Source: CG2-30-36-16 sp964372115
Lineage (GTDB): Bacteria > Bacteroidota > Ignavibacteria > Ignavibacteriales > Ignavibacteriaceae
DNA length: 64,000 bases
Direction: 5' to 3'
Assembly (NCBI GenBank): GCA_964372115.1
Contig: CAYJPN010000009.1
Span: forward strand, 94,706-158,705
Made by a program: the position numbers and the translations under genes. The notes under the pieces were generated by a model. That model made no database searches. It was not told where the DNA came from and saw only the letters and a list, made by a program, of their open reading frames with translations. Positions 27,101-35,553 of this stretch are shown here, in pieces. Positions within the stretch are counted from its first letter, which is position 1. Every line of letters starts with the position of its first letter.

Positions 27101-29796
27101 ATCAAAAAAGGATTCACATCAACTATCTTTCCGGTTTCCGCATTGAGAATAAGAATTCCATCTTTTGCAGATTCGAAGAGTCTTCTGTAGCGGATTTCCG
27201 AGGCGATAAGTGTTTCTTTTGCCTGCTTGAGTTTGGTGATGTCTTTTACCATAACATGCCTAGCTTCGCGGGCATTGAAAGTAATGGAGTGAGAATTAAT
27301 TTCAACATTTATTAGTTCGCCATTTTTTTTCAGATGGCGCCATTCACCGGCGGGATTATAAGTCAGGTGTGTCAGTTCTACATCCTTCATTAAAGCATCT
27401 ATATCTTCCTTAGGACGTATATTTTTTAATGTCATCGAAAGAAATTCTTCTCTTGTATATCCATAATGATGGATTGCAGCGTTGTTCATTTCGAGAAAAG
27501 CTAAAGTTTCCAGATCGTAAATAAACATTGGCTGCGGATTGTTTGCAAACATAAGTCTATATTTTTTTTCGTTTTCTCGTAATGATTCTTCTGCAAATTT
27601 GCGTTCAGCTTCTCTCTCGGCAAACTCCATTGCGAAAGAGATATCCATCGCAAGTTCATCAAGTAGGTTTAATTCTTCTTCGTCAAAAAATCCAACTTCA
27701 TTTGAATATATTTTAAAAACGCCCCATACTTGCCCAAAAACTTTAAGCGGAAATGCAGCAAAGGATTTCGAACCGTTCTTTACTGATTCTTTGCCCAGAG
27801 GAAGAACACTTTCATCTTTTTCAATATCGTTGGAAATTACATGCACTCCGGTTTTAATTACGCGGCCTGCAATTCCTAAAAGGTTTTCATCTCCCTCATA
27901 ATTAAAGTTAATCTTTTTAATATATTCATCCGATACGCCATTAGAAGCAACAGGATCAATTTTCTTTGTCAGTGAATTGATCTTTCCGATCCATGCCATA
28001 TGGAATCCGCCTTTTTCTACAGCTATATCGCAAGCTCTCTCGAAAAGTTCTTGAGGATTACGAATGCGCACAATTGCTCCATTGATGTCGCTTAGAACTG
28101 CATATACACGGTTTAGTTTTCTAATACTTTCTGTGGATAGATGTCTTTCGTTAAAAAATTTGGAACGCTGTTGCCGCCAAATTAAGGCAACGCTCGCGCC
28201 CGCACCGATGAGTAGACCAACAATAAGAATAATGATTCCCCAAAATATTTCACGAAGAGGTGCATAAACTTCTGATTTGTCCATTCGAGCGACTAAAAAC
28301 CAGGGTGAATTTGGTATAGGACAAACATATGCTATTACGGACACACCACGATAATCTACCCCTGCCATAACTTGTTTTTTACCATGAGCAGCTTGTGCGG
28401 CAGGCAGCCTTAATTCAGTCAGCGGTCTTCTAAGATTGAGCGCAGTATTTTTTTGAAATTTAAGTTCATTAAGAAATACAGCTTCATTACCTTCGCGGCG
28501 GATGAGAAGCGTTTCCGCCGTTTTACTTGGTATGGGCCATTCGTTTATTAACGGATAAAGATATTGTTCCGGATCAAGCCGCAGATCGAGAATGCCAATT
28601 AAATTATTATCGGATTGTATTGGGATGAATATTCCCAAATAAATACGCGAGTCATTTTCATCGCGGTAGAAATCCTTAAATATTATTTCTCCGTATTTTC
28701 GGATTTCGGATAAAAGTTTAGGAAAAAATAAGTGTGAGTGTATTTTCTTTATAGACGAAGCGACTATTTCTCTACCTTTCAGATCGTGGAGACTAATGCT
28801 TTCATATTGGTAAGTTGAATGGACTACATCAATCCATTCTTGAACTCCTTTTTTTGCTTCCAAATCGTTTTGGTTGTTAAAGAATCGTTTCACCAATTTG
28901 GAGAATTCTGCATTCTTGTAAAGAATTTTTGCGTCTCCTAATCGTTCTTTTCGCCATTGTACAATTTGATTAACCTTTAATGATGCAATTGATGAAAGCT
29001 GCTGTTCGATTCCGAACCGGTATTGTTTTTCATAACTTTTGTAATATGAATATCCTGATGTCATTATACTTAAAAAAAGCACGACAAAAACTAAAACATA
29101 AGTGTATGTATAACGCGTACTCAAGGCGTTCGATAATTCCTCATAAGTCCAAACTTTGAGTCCTGATATTAATAGTAATGCTATACTAAGAAATAAAAAG
29201 GCAAGAGAAGTTGTTAATGCAGGCGGGATGAAACTACCTTCGTAAAGCAAGGGTGTACCTAAGAGATACGATAAGAGAAGAATTATTGACACAAAGAAAA
29301 CAAGAACTGCAAATATTAAAGATGTTTTTATAAGTTTATTTTGACTGGTCTTCTTCAGAATTATCAAGAATGACAAACCAACGAACACAAAACAAAATGA
29401 TGTAACCGGAGACATTTGCCCTACAATTAATCCATCAACTGCCCCGCTCATTTTTAAGCCTGTATGCCCGGAATCAGGATGTATACGAAGCAATACAAGT
29501 AAAAGAAGTAGTAAAGCGACTAAAATTCCAGAGTAGCTAATTACAACTCCAACCCGGAACATAATGCTGTTTGAAATAATACGATGGTATAAGAACATTA
29601 TAAATCCGAATGCAACAAACAAAGCCGCAGCACTCAATGCCATTGGTATTTTACCGTCGGCAAAGCTGGCTAATTCCGGGATACCAAATATCCATCCGAG
29701 TATCGCAGAAACACCGAGAAAAATTGTTACTAATCCGCAAACTTGAATAAATATATTCAACTTTCGGTTCTCATTTTGTTCGTTTTTTTTCATCAC
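24187..29796 (-). CDS. Membrane hybrid kinase: 7TM, Cache, GAF, 6 PAS, HK, REC
   Basis: At 1869 residues this is the largest protein here. Residues 1-250 hold about seven to eight membrane helices (MASE-like), then a periplasmic Cache-like sensor (about 260-520), another helix (about 525-548), a GAF domain (about 585-730) and six PAS modules (about 740-1475). The core is HisKA (ISHEIRTPINGILG, H1509), HATPase (LIENAIIYT, DSGIGIS, GLGLGLALVKK) and a C-terminal receiver (acceptor D1799 in LILMDISL, TKP lysine near 1854). It is therefore a hybrid kinase needing an Hpt partner. An AAGGGA ribosome site precedes the ATG pair. It stands alone on its strand. Confidence 0.92.
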   Translation of the reverse strand: MMKKNEQNENRKLNIFIQVCGLVTIFLGVSAILGWIFGIPELASFADGKIPMALSAAALFVAFGFIMFLYHRIISNSIMFRVGVVISYSGILVALLLLLLVLLRIHPDSGHTGLKMSGAVDGLIVGQMSPVTSFCFVFVGLSFLIILKKTSQNKLIKTSLIFAVLVFFVSIILLLSYLLGTPLLYEGSFIPPALTTSLAFLFLSIALLLISGLKVWTYEELSNALSTRYTYTYVLVFVVLFLSIMTSGYSYYKSYEKQYRFGIEQQLSSIASLKVNQIVQWRKERLGDAKILYKNAEFSKLVKRFFNNQNDLEAKKGVQEWIDVVHSTYQYESISLHDLKGREIVASSIKKIHSHLFFPKLLSEIRKYGEIIFKDFYRDENDSRIYLGIFIPIQSDNNLIGILDLRLDPEQYLYPLINEWPIPSKTAETLLIRREGNEAVFLNELKFQKNTALNLRRPLTELRLPAAQAAHGKKQVMAGVDYRGVSVIAYVCPIPNSPWFLVARMDKSEVYAPLREIFWGIIILIVGLLIGAGASVALIWRQQRSKFFNERHLSTESIRKLNRVYAVLSDINGAIVRIRNPQELFERACDIAVEKGGFHMAWIGKINSLTKKIDPVASNGVSDEYIKKINFNYEGDENLLGIAGRVIKTGVHVISNDIEKDESVLPLGKESVKNGSKSFAAFPLKVFGQVWGVFKIYSNEVGFFDEEELNLLDELAMDISFAMEFAEREAERKFAEESLRENEKKYRLMFANNPQPMFIYDLETLAFLEMNNAAIHHYGYTREEFLSMTLKNIRPKEDIDALMKDVELTHLTYNPAGEWRHLKKNGELINVEINSHSITFNAREARHVMVKDITKLKQAKETLIASEIRYRRLFESAKDGILILNAETGKIVDVNPFLIDLLGYSKENFIGKEIWEIGFFKDIVANYDKFLELQKNKYVRYDDLPLEANDGRKINVEFVSNVYLVNNIKVIQCNIRDITQRKKAQAALLASEIKFRSFFENSMDAILLTISDGRILSANPAACKMFGYSEEEFIELGRSGVVDITDPRLTALLSKRSLDKKVLGELTFIRKGGVRFPGEISSAVFKNLDGLEYTSMIIRDITERKHAEDKLRNSEERFKIIFDSAPDAYYLSDLKGNFIDGNISAEKLLGYSKNELIGKSFLMLNLLSPNQLFKAAKLLAKNLLGQATGPDELVLTRKDGSKVVVEISTHPVKIKDQTVVLGIARDITDRRRAEETLRVSEERFRHSFDYAAAGICIVGVDEKFQRVNKAFSEMIGYEEDELKNLTFSDITHPHDLAVGISQKKAMLAGEINNMSFEKRYIRKDKRIIWAYVSASLIRGINHKPQFFIIQIIDITERIQSEEELRKLSRAVEQSPVSITITDHDGNIEYINPKFTEVTGYSFDEVKGENMRILKSGYHQREFYEELWDTILSGKDWKGEFYNKKKNGELFWEDGIVSPIVNENGDITHFIGIEEDITEKKKMIEELITAKDVAEKSNSLKDAFIANISHEIRTPINGILGMTNLIKETYSPNMTDEEEEYFTAIDRSCDRIIRTTDLILNYSQLETGTFTFIPKQIELSSICMDLVSKYIVSAKSKSLSLLFENKVGRTVISADEYSITQVISNLIENAIIYTKSGFVTVKLYQNPQNEILLDVIDSGIGISGEYLNHIFESYRQEQMGYSRSYEGLGLGLALVKKILDLHNAAISVESKKGEGTTFTINFGKSLQNVEVLTEKQNIVTKVEATSTKIDRMVLIVEDDGINQTIIKKYINKKYNSLIADSHDSVMEILKKNKVDLILMDISLQGSKNGLEITKELKALKEYKHIPIIAATAHAFESDQIAASEAGCDDYLTKPFSRDQLLEKIEKFIKA

Positions 29797-29996
29797 TCTA
29801 TCCCTTACATGACAATTATCAGCAATTGTTTACTTCAAGTTTGAGCTCTTAAAAACTTAAAGTCTTTTACCACTAAGTATCTAATAGGTAAATATATTTT
29901 AGATTCTCAGATTTAATCGGACTTATGCAAAAAAATCAATCTTGGCATTTAGCCAAAAGTAAATACAAATAATCGTGTAGAAATTCAATCAATCAA

Positions 29997-30158
29997 ATGG
30001 ATGAAAAAAGAACTACATCTTTTGGGTGGGTAAATAGAAATACTCAAGTACTCCTTCTTGATGCTCCATTTATTAATAATTTACTTCGTTGTTTTAATAT
30101 ACAACAAAAAGTAGTAGCGGAACTTGCCAAAGAAAAATCTGAAAGCAAAGCACAATGA
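29997..30158 (+). CDS. Possible small protein (53 codons) or gene remnant
   Basis: An ATG-to-TGA frame of 53 codons in a 706-base gap (29797-30502). The product begins MDEKRTTSFGWVNRN and ends in a charged KEKSESKAQ helix. There is no ribosome site and no family I recognise, so it may be a decayed gene end. The rest of the gap holds the TTAGCTAACGG repeat at 30185 and A+T-rich DNA without other signals. Confidence 0.2.
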   Translation: MDEKRTTSFGWVNRNTQVLLLDAPFINNLLRCFNIQQKVVAELAKEKSESKAQ

Positions 30159-30502
30159 AATAATGCACAATGTGTTATAAGCCATTAGCTAACGGATAAC
30201 GGATTTTTAGAGGGGCGCTTAATACTATTAAAACTAATAAAACCCGTTTAATGAAAAAACTTAATTTACAATCTGTTCAAAAGCTAACTTGCGTTGCTGT
30301 GGAAAATAAAGTTAAATTAAAAATATCCATAAAATGATTTTAGAATTAAACTGAAAAGTATTTTAAACTCGACTGAAATCATTTGAACGAGTTTTAAATT
30401 TGACAAATTTTGCTGACAAAAAGACGAATAATGCGTCTTTAATTATTATTAATTTTATTCTATACTGTACTCAGCAATTAAAAATTAATTCACGAGGTAG
30501 TT

Positions 30503-31303
30503 ATGAAAGTACTGGTGCTTTTCTTGCTTTTGCAACTCATCGCATGTGCACAATATCAGGAAAAATATTCTCCCACAGTTCAAGAGCTAAAAGAAGCTGT
30601 TGATGAAATTGTACAAAAAAATGAAGGGAAAACCACTTTTGAAGAACCAACAGAAGCAGAGGTTTTGACGTTATCTGAGAAATATTTTCGGGCGATAGAG
30701 ACCGACCCTGAGGGGATATTATTTACATATATGAAAAATACTCGAAACAACATATCTGAGGCTGTCGCAAAAAAAATAACGACTTGGGATAATTTGTCCT
30801 CAATCGATATAATAGCTTATATACTCCATAAGAATACGATTCTTTTTTCTCAGAATTTTGTTGAGATTATGACAACTCCTTATTTCTTAAAAATAAAAGT
30901 AATTGATAAAGAAGAAAAAATGTTGAAATCTCTAAGTGGATCATCATCTTACCAAATTCATCTAACCGGTATTATCGAGGAAATAATTAAAGGGAGTGAT
31001 AGATTTAAAGTAGGCGAAGAAATTATTATCAAATATGTTGATCGTCAACCAGTTATAAATAAAAATAAATTCAAAAACGGCATTTCATATTTCATTCCCT
31101 TAATGGTTTCTACCAAGGAAGTTTCCGCATTCGAAGGATTTTTTATACAATTTTATTCTATAGGACAAAATTCCTATCTAATTGAGAATGGAAAAATATC
31201 AATACCGGACAATTACTTTTTGCTCGGTGAGGAGTTAGAGTGGGAAGAATTTAAGAAAAAATTTATTGAAAAATATTCATTAAGGAGTTTACGATGTGAC
31301 TAA
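30503..31303 (+). CDS. Hypothetical lipoprotein
   Basis: The N-terminus KVLVLFLLLQLIACAQ is a short lipoprotein signal with lipobox LIAC, so Cys15 would be lipidated and the 250-residue mature protein anchored to a membrane. A GAGGT ribosome site lies 5 bases before the ATG. The mature part has no domain I know; it has a charged helical first half and a beta-rich second half (IIKYVDRQPV, GISYFIPLMVS). The stop lies inside the start of a decayed gene (31294), and the next real gene begins 246 bases on. Confidence 0.65.
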   Translation: MKVLVLFLLLQLIACAQYQEKYSPTVQELKEAVDEIVQKNEGKTTFEEPTEAEVLTLSEKYFRAIETDPEGILFTYMKNTRNNISEAVAKKITTWDNLSSIDIIAYILHKNTILFSQNFVEIMTTPYFLKIKVIDKEEKMLKSLSGSSSYQIHLTGIIEEIIKGSDRFKVGEEIIIKYVDRQPVINKNKFKNGISYFIPLMVSTKEVSAFEGFFIQFYSIGQNSYLIENGKISIPDNYFLLGEELEWEEFKKKFIEKYSLRSLRCD

Positions 31304-31359
31304 AGAATTTATTCTTGTTATTTTTTATTTTTAATCTTTTTTCGCCGATGGTCTACTAG
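31294..31359 (+). pseudogene. Decayed start of a secreted-protein gene
   Basis: An AAGGAG ribosome site is followed by ATG, an immediate TGA, and then, in the same frame, LKNLFLLFFIFNLFSPMVY, a typical signal peptide, and another stop. It reads as the beginning of a secreted protein that lost codon 2 and everything after the signal. It overlaps the last codons of the lipoprotein gene. After it, 31360-31549 contains only the hairpin at 31375. Confidence 0.4.
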
Positions 31360-31374
31360 CCCATGATGTGTAAT

Positions 31375-31407
31375 GGTTCAAATGAAAAGCTGCTTTTCTC
31401 TTGAACC
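31375..31407. repeat. Dispersed hairpin (AAAAGC core), copy 2
   Basis: Outer arms GGTTCAA (31375-31381) and TTGAACC (31401-31407) enclose a second stem GAAAAG/CTTTTC. The same hairpin occurs inverted at 24106-24136. Here it may end transcription from the lipoprotein gene. Confidence 0.45.
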
Positions 31408-31549
31408 TTTACATTAATTATTCATTGTTCATTATAAATTGTCCATTAAATCCTGTGTCTTGCAATATTTGCCATAGCTTGACATTAATTTTGAGGTTAA
31501 CAATATTTCTACAAGTTTATTTTTATTTACTAACATTCCCGGGGTTCTC

Positions 31550-34384
31550 ATGGAAAAGATTTGTTTTGGGCGCTCTCTTTACTCACTTCTAATAGTGTTT
31601 TTCTCGCTTACAATTTCTATTAATTCGCAGTCTTCCGTAAAAGGCAGCAGCCAGGAAATAAAAGAGGTTATATTAAACAGCAACCAGGTTACAACTGTGC
31701 TGTATAATTATGGTTCTATTTGTAAGCCAACCACCTTAGGCGGCGTAGCCGATTTTGTATGGCGTGGTTTGGGTTATATGTACGAGTTCGGTCCGCTTGT
31801 AGCGGCAAAGGTTGTAAACAACAACGGCGATACGCTTCGCATTGTAGATGATTCTTTTGTTCATCCGTCGCATGGGAGTTATTCACCCGATGGAACGGAA
31901 AAATGGGGATGGCTGCCGCGCGCCGGTTATGCAAATCCTAATTCTCCTTTTGTTGCAACCGCAAACAACCCTGCGTCGTGGCCTACTTCGTGGACGGGCT
32001 GGAATGGCGAGCTTGGAAACGGAATAACTATCGGTAATGATGAAGCTTTTTACGTAATGGATGATTTTACAAACAGGGAGTTTAACTACTATCCATTTCC
32101 AAATGATACAACAAAACGGGGACTCGGGTTAAAATCCGAAGTGCGAATATACCAGTTCGATAATATATTCAAAAACTCTATTGTTGTTAAGTATTTTTTA
32201 ACAAACGAAAGCAGTAAAAATTTAGATGAAGTTTATTTCGGATTTTTCGGCGACCCGCATATAGGCGGCGCAAATAACTACTCGGATGATATAGTTAAAC
32301 TAATAAAACTTGAAGACAATAATGTTTCATCGAATAACTATTCGGTTTGCTTGTTTGATGGTGATGGTATGGGGGATGGCGGAAGACCGGCAGGTTATAT
32401 GGGCTTTCGGTTTCTTGAAACTCCCGGTAAACAAGGGATGACCTCATTTAATACTTCTCTATTCGGGAGTGTGTTTCCTAAAGACAATGCAGTAATATGG
32501 CAGTGGTTATCCGGTGGAATTGATACATTAAGTTTCCTTTATAATAACCCGGGAGATAATATCATAAGTTTTGGCACCGGTTCGTTTTCGCTTGCCGCCG
32601 GCGAGACAAAAACAATTTCTATTGTAGTAAGCGTAAGCGACAACCTTGAAAAGTTTATTCAAGATGCAAAACTTTTTCCTTATCATTATTATTTTCCCGA
32701 AATAAACACACAACTTGGAAGCAGCGGCGGCGATGAAAATTATCACGTTTCACTCACATCTCCTGTTGGAGGAATTTTGAACGGAACAGTTCCGGTGCAG
32801 TGGGATTATACGGGCACAAACCAGGGCGCGCAGGTATTCATCGACTGCTCATCCGATAACGGACGCAACTGGCAGTATGTTGCAACCGCACCCGCGGCTG
32901 ATGAAACATACAACTGGAATACGGAAAATTATAAAGACGGCGTAAATTATATTTTAAGAACAACCGCTTTTACACCCGATACAGCATTTAAATATTATTA
33001 CAGTTTAAGCAGCTCTTTAATAACAATTAACAATCCGGTTAACGCACAACCCGAAGTTGAATTGAACATTAATTTCGCGGGAACAACCATCACCGATCCA
33101 TCGGCAGATGTTTTGTGGAATATAGCTGATGCCGACAATTCCACGCTAAATGTTTCGCTTGCCTATGCCGCTTCATCAGAAGGACCATGGAATGAAATTA
33201 CAACCGGAAGCTACCCTGCCGGCATTTATAATTATAGCTGGGATGTTACACAGCTTGCTACAATGCAGGTTTGCTTTTTAAAACTCACAGCTTCAGATGG
33301 GCAGCTTGACTCGACCGTAATCAGCGCTTCTTTTACGGTTAACTATTCAGTCGCATCTTTTCAACCCTCGAATATTTTACATCTTTCCGGAATGGCGACA
33401 GCGGATATTAACATTGAAGTTTCTGATTCCTCTGCCTTAATAGACGACACTTATGATTTATCGTTTACCGAAGTTTCCGGCGCGCCCGTGAATCTAACAG
33501 TTAAAAATGTTAATACCGGCGCTCTACTTGTTGAAAACTTCCCTGTTATTCAAGGTTCATCAACACCGGTATTCAACGGGATAAAACTTTTAATAGATAA
33601 TAAAATAACCGCGGTAAATAATCAGAAAACAAGATTTAACCGCGCTGCCCTCGATACCACTTACAAAATTACTTTTCCGCCGAGTGCCGGAAATCCGAAA
33701 ATAGCCGTCCCGAATGATTGGGCAATTATTTTTAACGATATGACCACCGATCTTTCGGGTAATTATTTATTTCCCGCGGACACGGTAATCTCAAATTTGG
33801 GGAATGTTAAGATTATAACCCCGTTTAAAATAGTTAACACTACTTACAACGAACCGGGAGAATGTGTTATTTTTGTTTCAACCGGCGTACAAAATTTGTC
33901 TGCATGGAATACCTCTCAACCCATAATACTTAGACCGCAAAACCCGGTAGGCGCAACTACAACTTACCAGGTAAAGTTTAATTTTGATGAGGTGGTTAAA
34001 CCGCAAAACGGCGACACTCTTTTTATCATAACAGATAAGGCATTAACCGCGGAAGACAACTACCGTTTTTCGGTTAACCCAAATTCAGTACTCCCCGTAG
34101 AAAATGAAGAATTATTACCGGGTAAATTCACTTTGTTTCAAAACTACCCTAATCCTTTTAATCCTGCTACGGTTATCAGTTGGCAGTTAGCTATTGGCGG
34201 TTATACAACATTAAAGGTTTACGATGTGCTCGGCAGGGAAGTTACAACACTTGTTGATGAATATAAACCTGCAGGAAGTTATAAAATAAACTTTGATGCT
34301 TCTCGGTTAGCAAGCGGGTTATACATTTACGATATAAAAAGCGGCGGCAACAGGATTGCTAAGAAGATGACGCTGATAAAATAG
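31550..34384 (+). CDS. Large secreted protein with T9SS sorting tail
   Basis: A 944-residue secreted protein. A signal peptide (about 1-27, ending SINSQ) leads into about 350 residues of unassigned beta-rich sequence with SDDIVKLIKLEDN and many Gly/Asn/Asp turns. Two Ig/fibronectin-like modules follow (about 400-500 from SPVGGILNGTVPVQWDY; about 510-600). The last about 85 residues are a T9SS type A sorting domain (LFQNYPNPFNPATVISW, YDVLGREV, KKMTLIK). Its function is unknown; a cell-surface adhesin or structural role is plausible. The 114 bases at 34246-34359 are identical to the tail of the M6 peptidase gene. Confidence 0.85.
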   Translation: MEKICFGRSLYSLLIVFFSLTISINSQSSVKGSSQEIKEVILNSNQVTTVLYNYGSICKPTTLGGVADFVWRGLGYMYEFGPLVAAKVVNNNGDTLRIVDDSFVHPSHGSYSPDGTEKWGWLPRAGYANPNSPFVATANNPASWPTSWTGWNGELGNGITIGNDEAFYVMDDFTNREFNYYPFPNDTTKRGLGLKSEVRIYQFDNIFKNSIVVKYFLTNESSKNLDEVYFGFFGDPHIGGANNYSDDIVKLIKLEDNNVSSNNYSVCLFDGDGMGDGGRPAGYMGFRFLETPGKQGMTSFNTSLFGSVFPKDNAVIWQWLSGGIDTLSFLYNNPGDNIISFGTGSFSLAAGETKTISIVVSVSDNLEKFIQDAKLFPYHYYFPEINTQLGSSGGDENYHVSLTSPVGGILNGTVPVQWDYTGTNQGAQVFIDCSSDNGRNWQYVATAPAADETYNWNTENYKDGVNYILRTTAFTPDTAFKYYYSLSSSLITINNPVNAQPEVELNINFAGTTITDPSADVLWNIADADNSTLNVSLAYAASSEGPWNEITTGSYPAGIYNYSWDVTQLATMQVCFLKLTASDGQLDSTVISASFTVNYSVASFQPSNILHLSGMATADINIEVSDSSALIDDTYDLSFTEVSGAPVNLTVKNVNTGALLVENFPVIQGSSTPVFNGIKLLIDNKITAVNNQKTRFNRAALDTTYKITFPPSAGNPKIAVPNDWAIIFNDMTTDLSGNYLFPADTVISNLGNVKIITPFKIVNTTYNEPGECVIFVSTGVQNLSAWNTSQPIILRPQNPVGATTTYQVKFNFDEVVKPQNGDTLFIITDKALTAEDNYRFSVNPNSVLPVENEELLPGKFTLFQNYPNPFNPATVISWQLAIGGYTTLKVYDVLGREVTTLVDEYKPAGSYKINFDASRLASGLYIYDIKSGGNRIAKKMTLIK

Positions 34385-34470
34385 TTCCTTAATTCTAAAA
34401 ATTCTAATTAATTAATGGAGGTATCCAGCTGTAATATTAAACTGAAAAATTATTAATTAACTTAATATAG

Positions 34471-34496
34471 GAGGTCATATGATTGGATTCGGTTAA
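34471..34496 (+). promoter_or_regulatory. Orphan strong ribosome site with five-codon frame
   Basis: A perfect AGGAGGT (from 34469) is followed by ATG at 34479, and then only MIGFG and a stop. Such a strong site with so short a product suggests a leader peptide for the secreted-protein gene at 34588, or the start of a gene that has been lost. Confidence 0.3.
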
Positions 34497-34587
34497 CATA
34501 TCGGAAGTACATTTTTTTTGATTAAAAAAACTACTTAAATTCCAATAACTAATGGAATTATTTTATAAAAAAATCGAGAATATTGAA

Positions 34588-35538
34588 ATGAATAATAATA
34601 TACTTGTCAAGCTATCCTTCCTAATTTTTTTCTATGTTGTAAGTCTGAACGCTCAGAACGATTTGGTAATAAAAAAAGTAAATAATACTTCAGTAAACGA
34701 TAGTATTAATCCTTCCAGCTATTTTCCGATGGCAGTAAATAACTTTTGGCAATATTCCTTTTTAAATGATGTCGTTAGGGAAGAACTTGTTTATAAAGAC
34801 AGTACCATTAACGACAGCAGCAAAGCATATTTTGTTTTATGGAACGGGGTTTCAAATCAATACCCTGACTACATAATTGAAAATTATAATGTATACAGTG
34901 GATATTCAGTACCCGAATTTAGAGATTTATATTGGAAACTTGATGCCGAATTAGGTGAACAATGGTGGGTATTCCATTTAACAAGTGATACTACCACAGG
35001 AGTTTACAGAAAAGTAGAGGCTATTTATGATGGCACTTATCTTGGAATAAACACATCTTTTAAAGAAATCGCTGAGTATACACGAGAATTAATTGATAGT
35101 AGTTATTTAGATATTTTTAGATTTCGGTACTGGCTTGCGGCAGGTTTAGGATTAGTTATGACAACTACGGACCAAATGAGTGAACCGCCAACATATTTAA
35201 GTTCTGCTATAATCAATGGCGATACAATCGGCACTATCGTCTCTGTGAAGGATATAGAAACAGAAAGTTTATTACCAGAAGTAGAGTTATCACAGAATTA
35301 CCCGAATCCATTTAACAGTACTACAAATATTAATTTTATTTTAAGAGAACCCGCCTATATACATATTTCGCTTTTCAACATATTGGGTCAAGAAATTAAA
35401 ACAGTTCAAAGCGGATTTTTCACTATAGGAGAGTATTCAGTAAAATTAAATATGGAAGGATTGCCGAGCGGTATATATATATATTCATTAAACACAGAAA
35501 GTGCGGTATTCTCAAAAAAGATTAATTATTTAAAATAA
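34588..35538 (+). CDS. Secreted hypothetical protein with T9SS tail
   Basis: From ATG 34588 the protein starts with a signal peptide (NNNILVKLSFLIFFYVVSLN, then AQ); an upstream ATG at 34552 adds 12 charged residues that would spoil the signal. The mature region (about 25-230) is beta-rich and starts with a YFPMAVNNFWQYS block common in Ignavibacteria surface proteins, without known function. It ends in a T9SS type A sorting domain (LSQNYPNPFNSTTNINF, FNILGQEI, KKINYLK). The M6 peptidase gene follows after 15 bases and probably shares its transcript. Confidence 0.8.
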   Translation: MNNNILVKLSFLIFFYVVSLNAQNDLVIKKVNNTSVNDSINPSSYFPMAVNNFWQYSFLNDVVREELVYKDSTINDSSKAYFVLWNGVSNQYPDYIIENYNVYSGYSVPEFRDLYWKLDAELGEQWWVFHLTSDTTTGVYRKVEAIYDGTYLGINTSFKEIAEYTRELIDSSYLDIFRFRYWLAAGLGLVMTTTDQMSEPPTYLSSAIINGDTIGTIVSVKDIETESLLPEVELSQNYPNPFNSTTNINFILREPAYIHISLFNILGQEIKTVQSGFFTIGEYSVKLNMEGLPSGIYIYSLNTESAVFSKKINYLK

Positions 35539-35553
35539 ATTTTTGAGGAAAAA

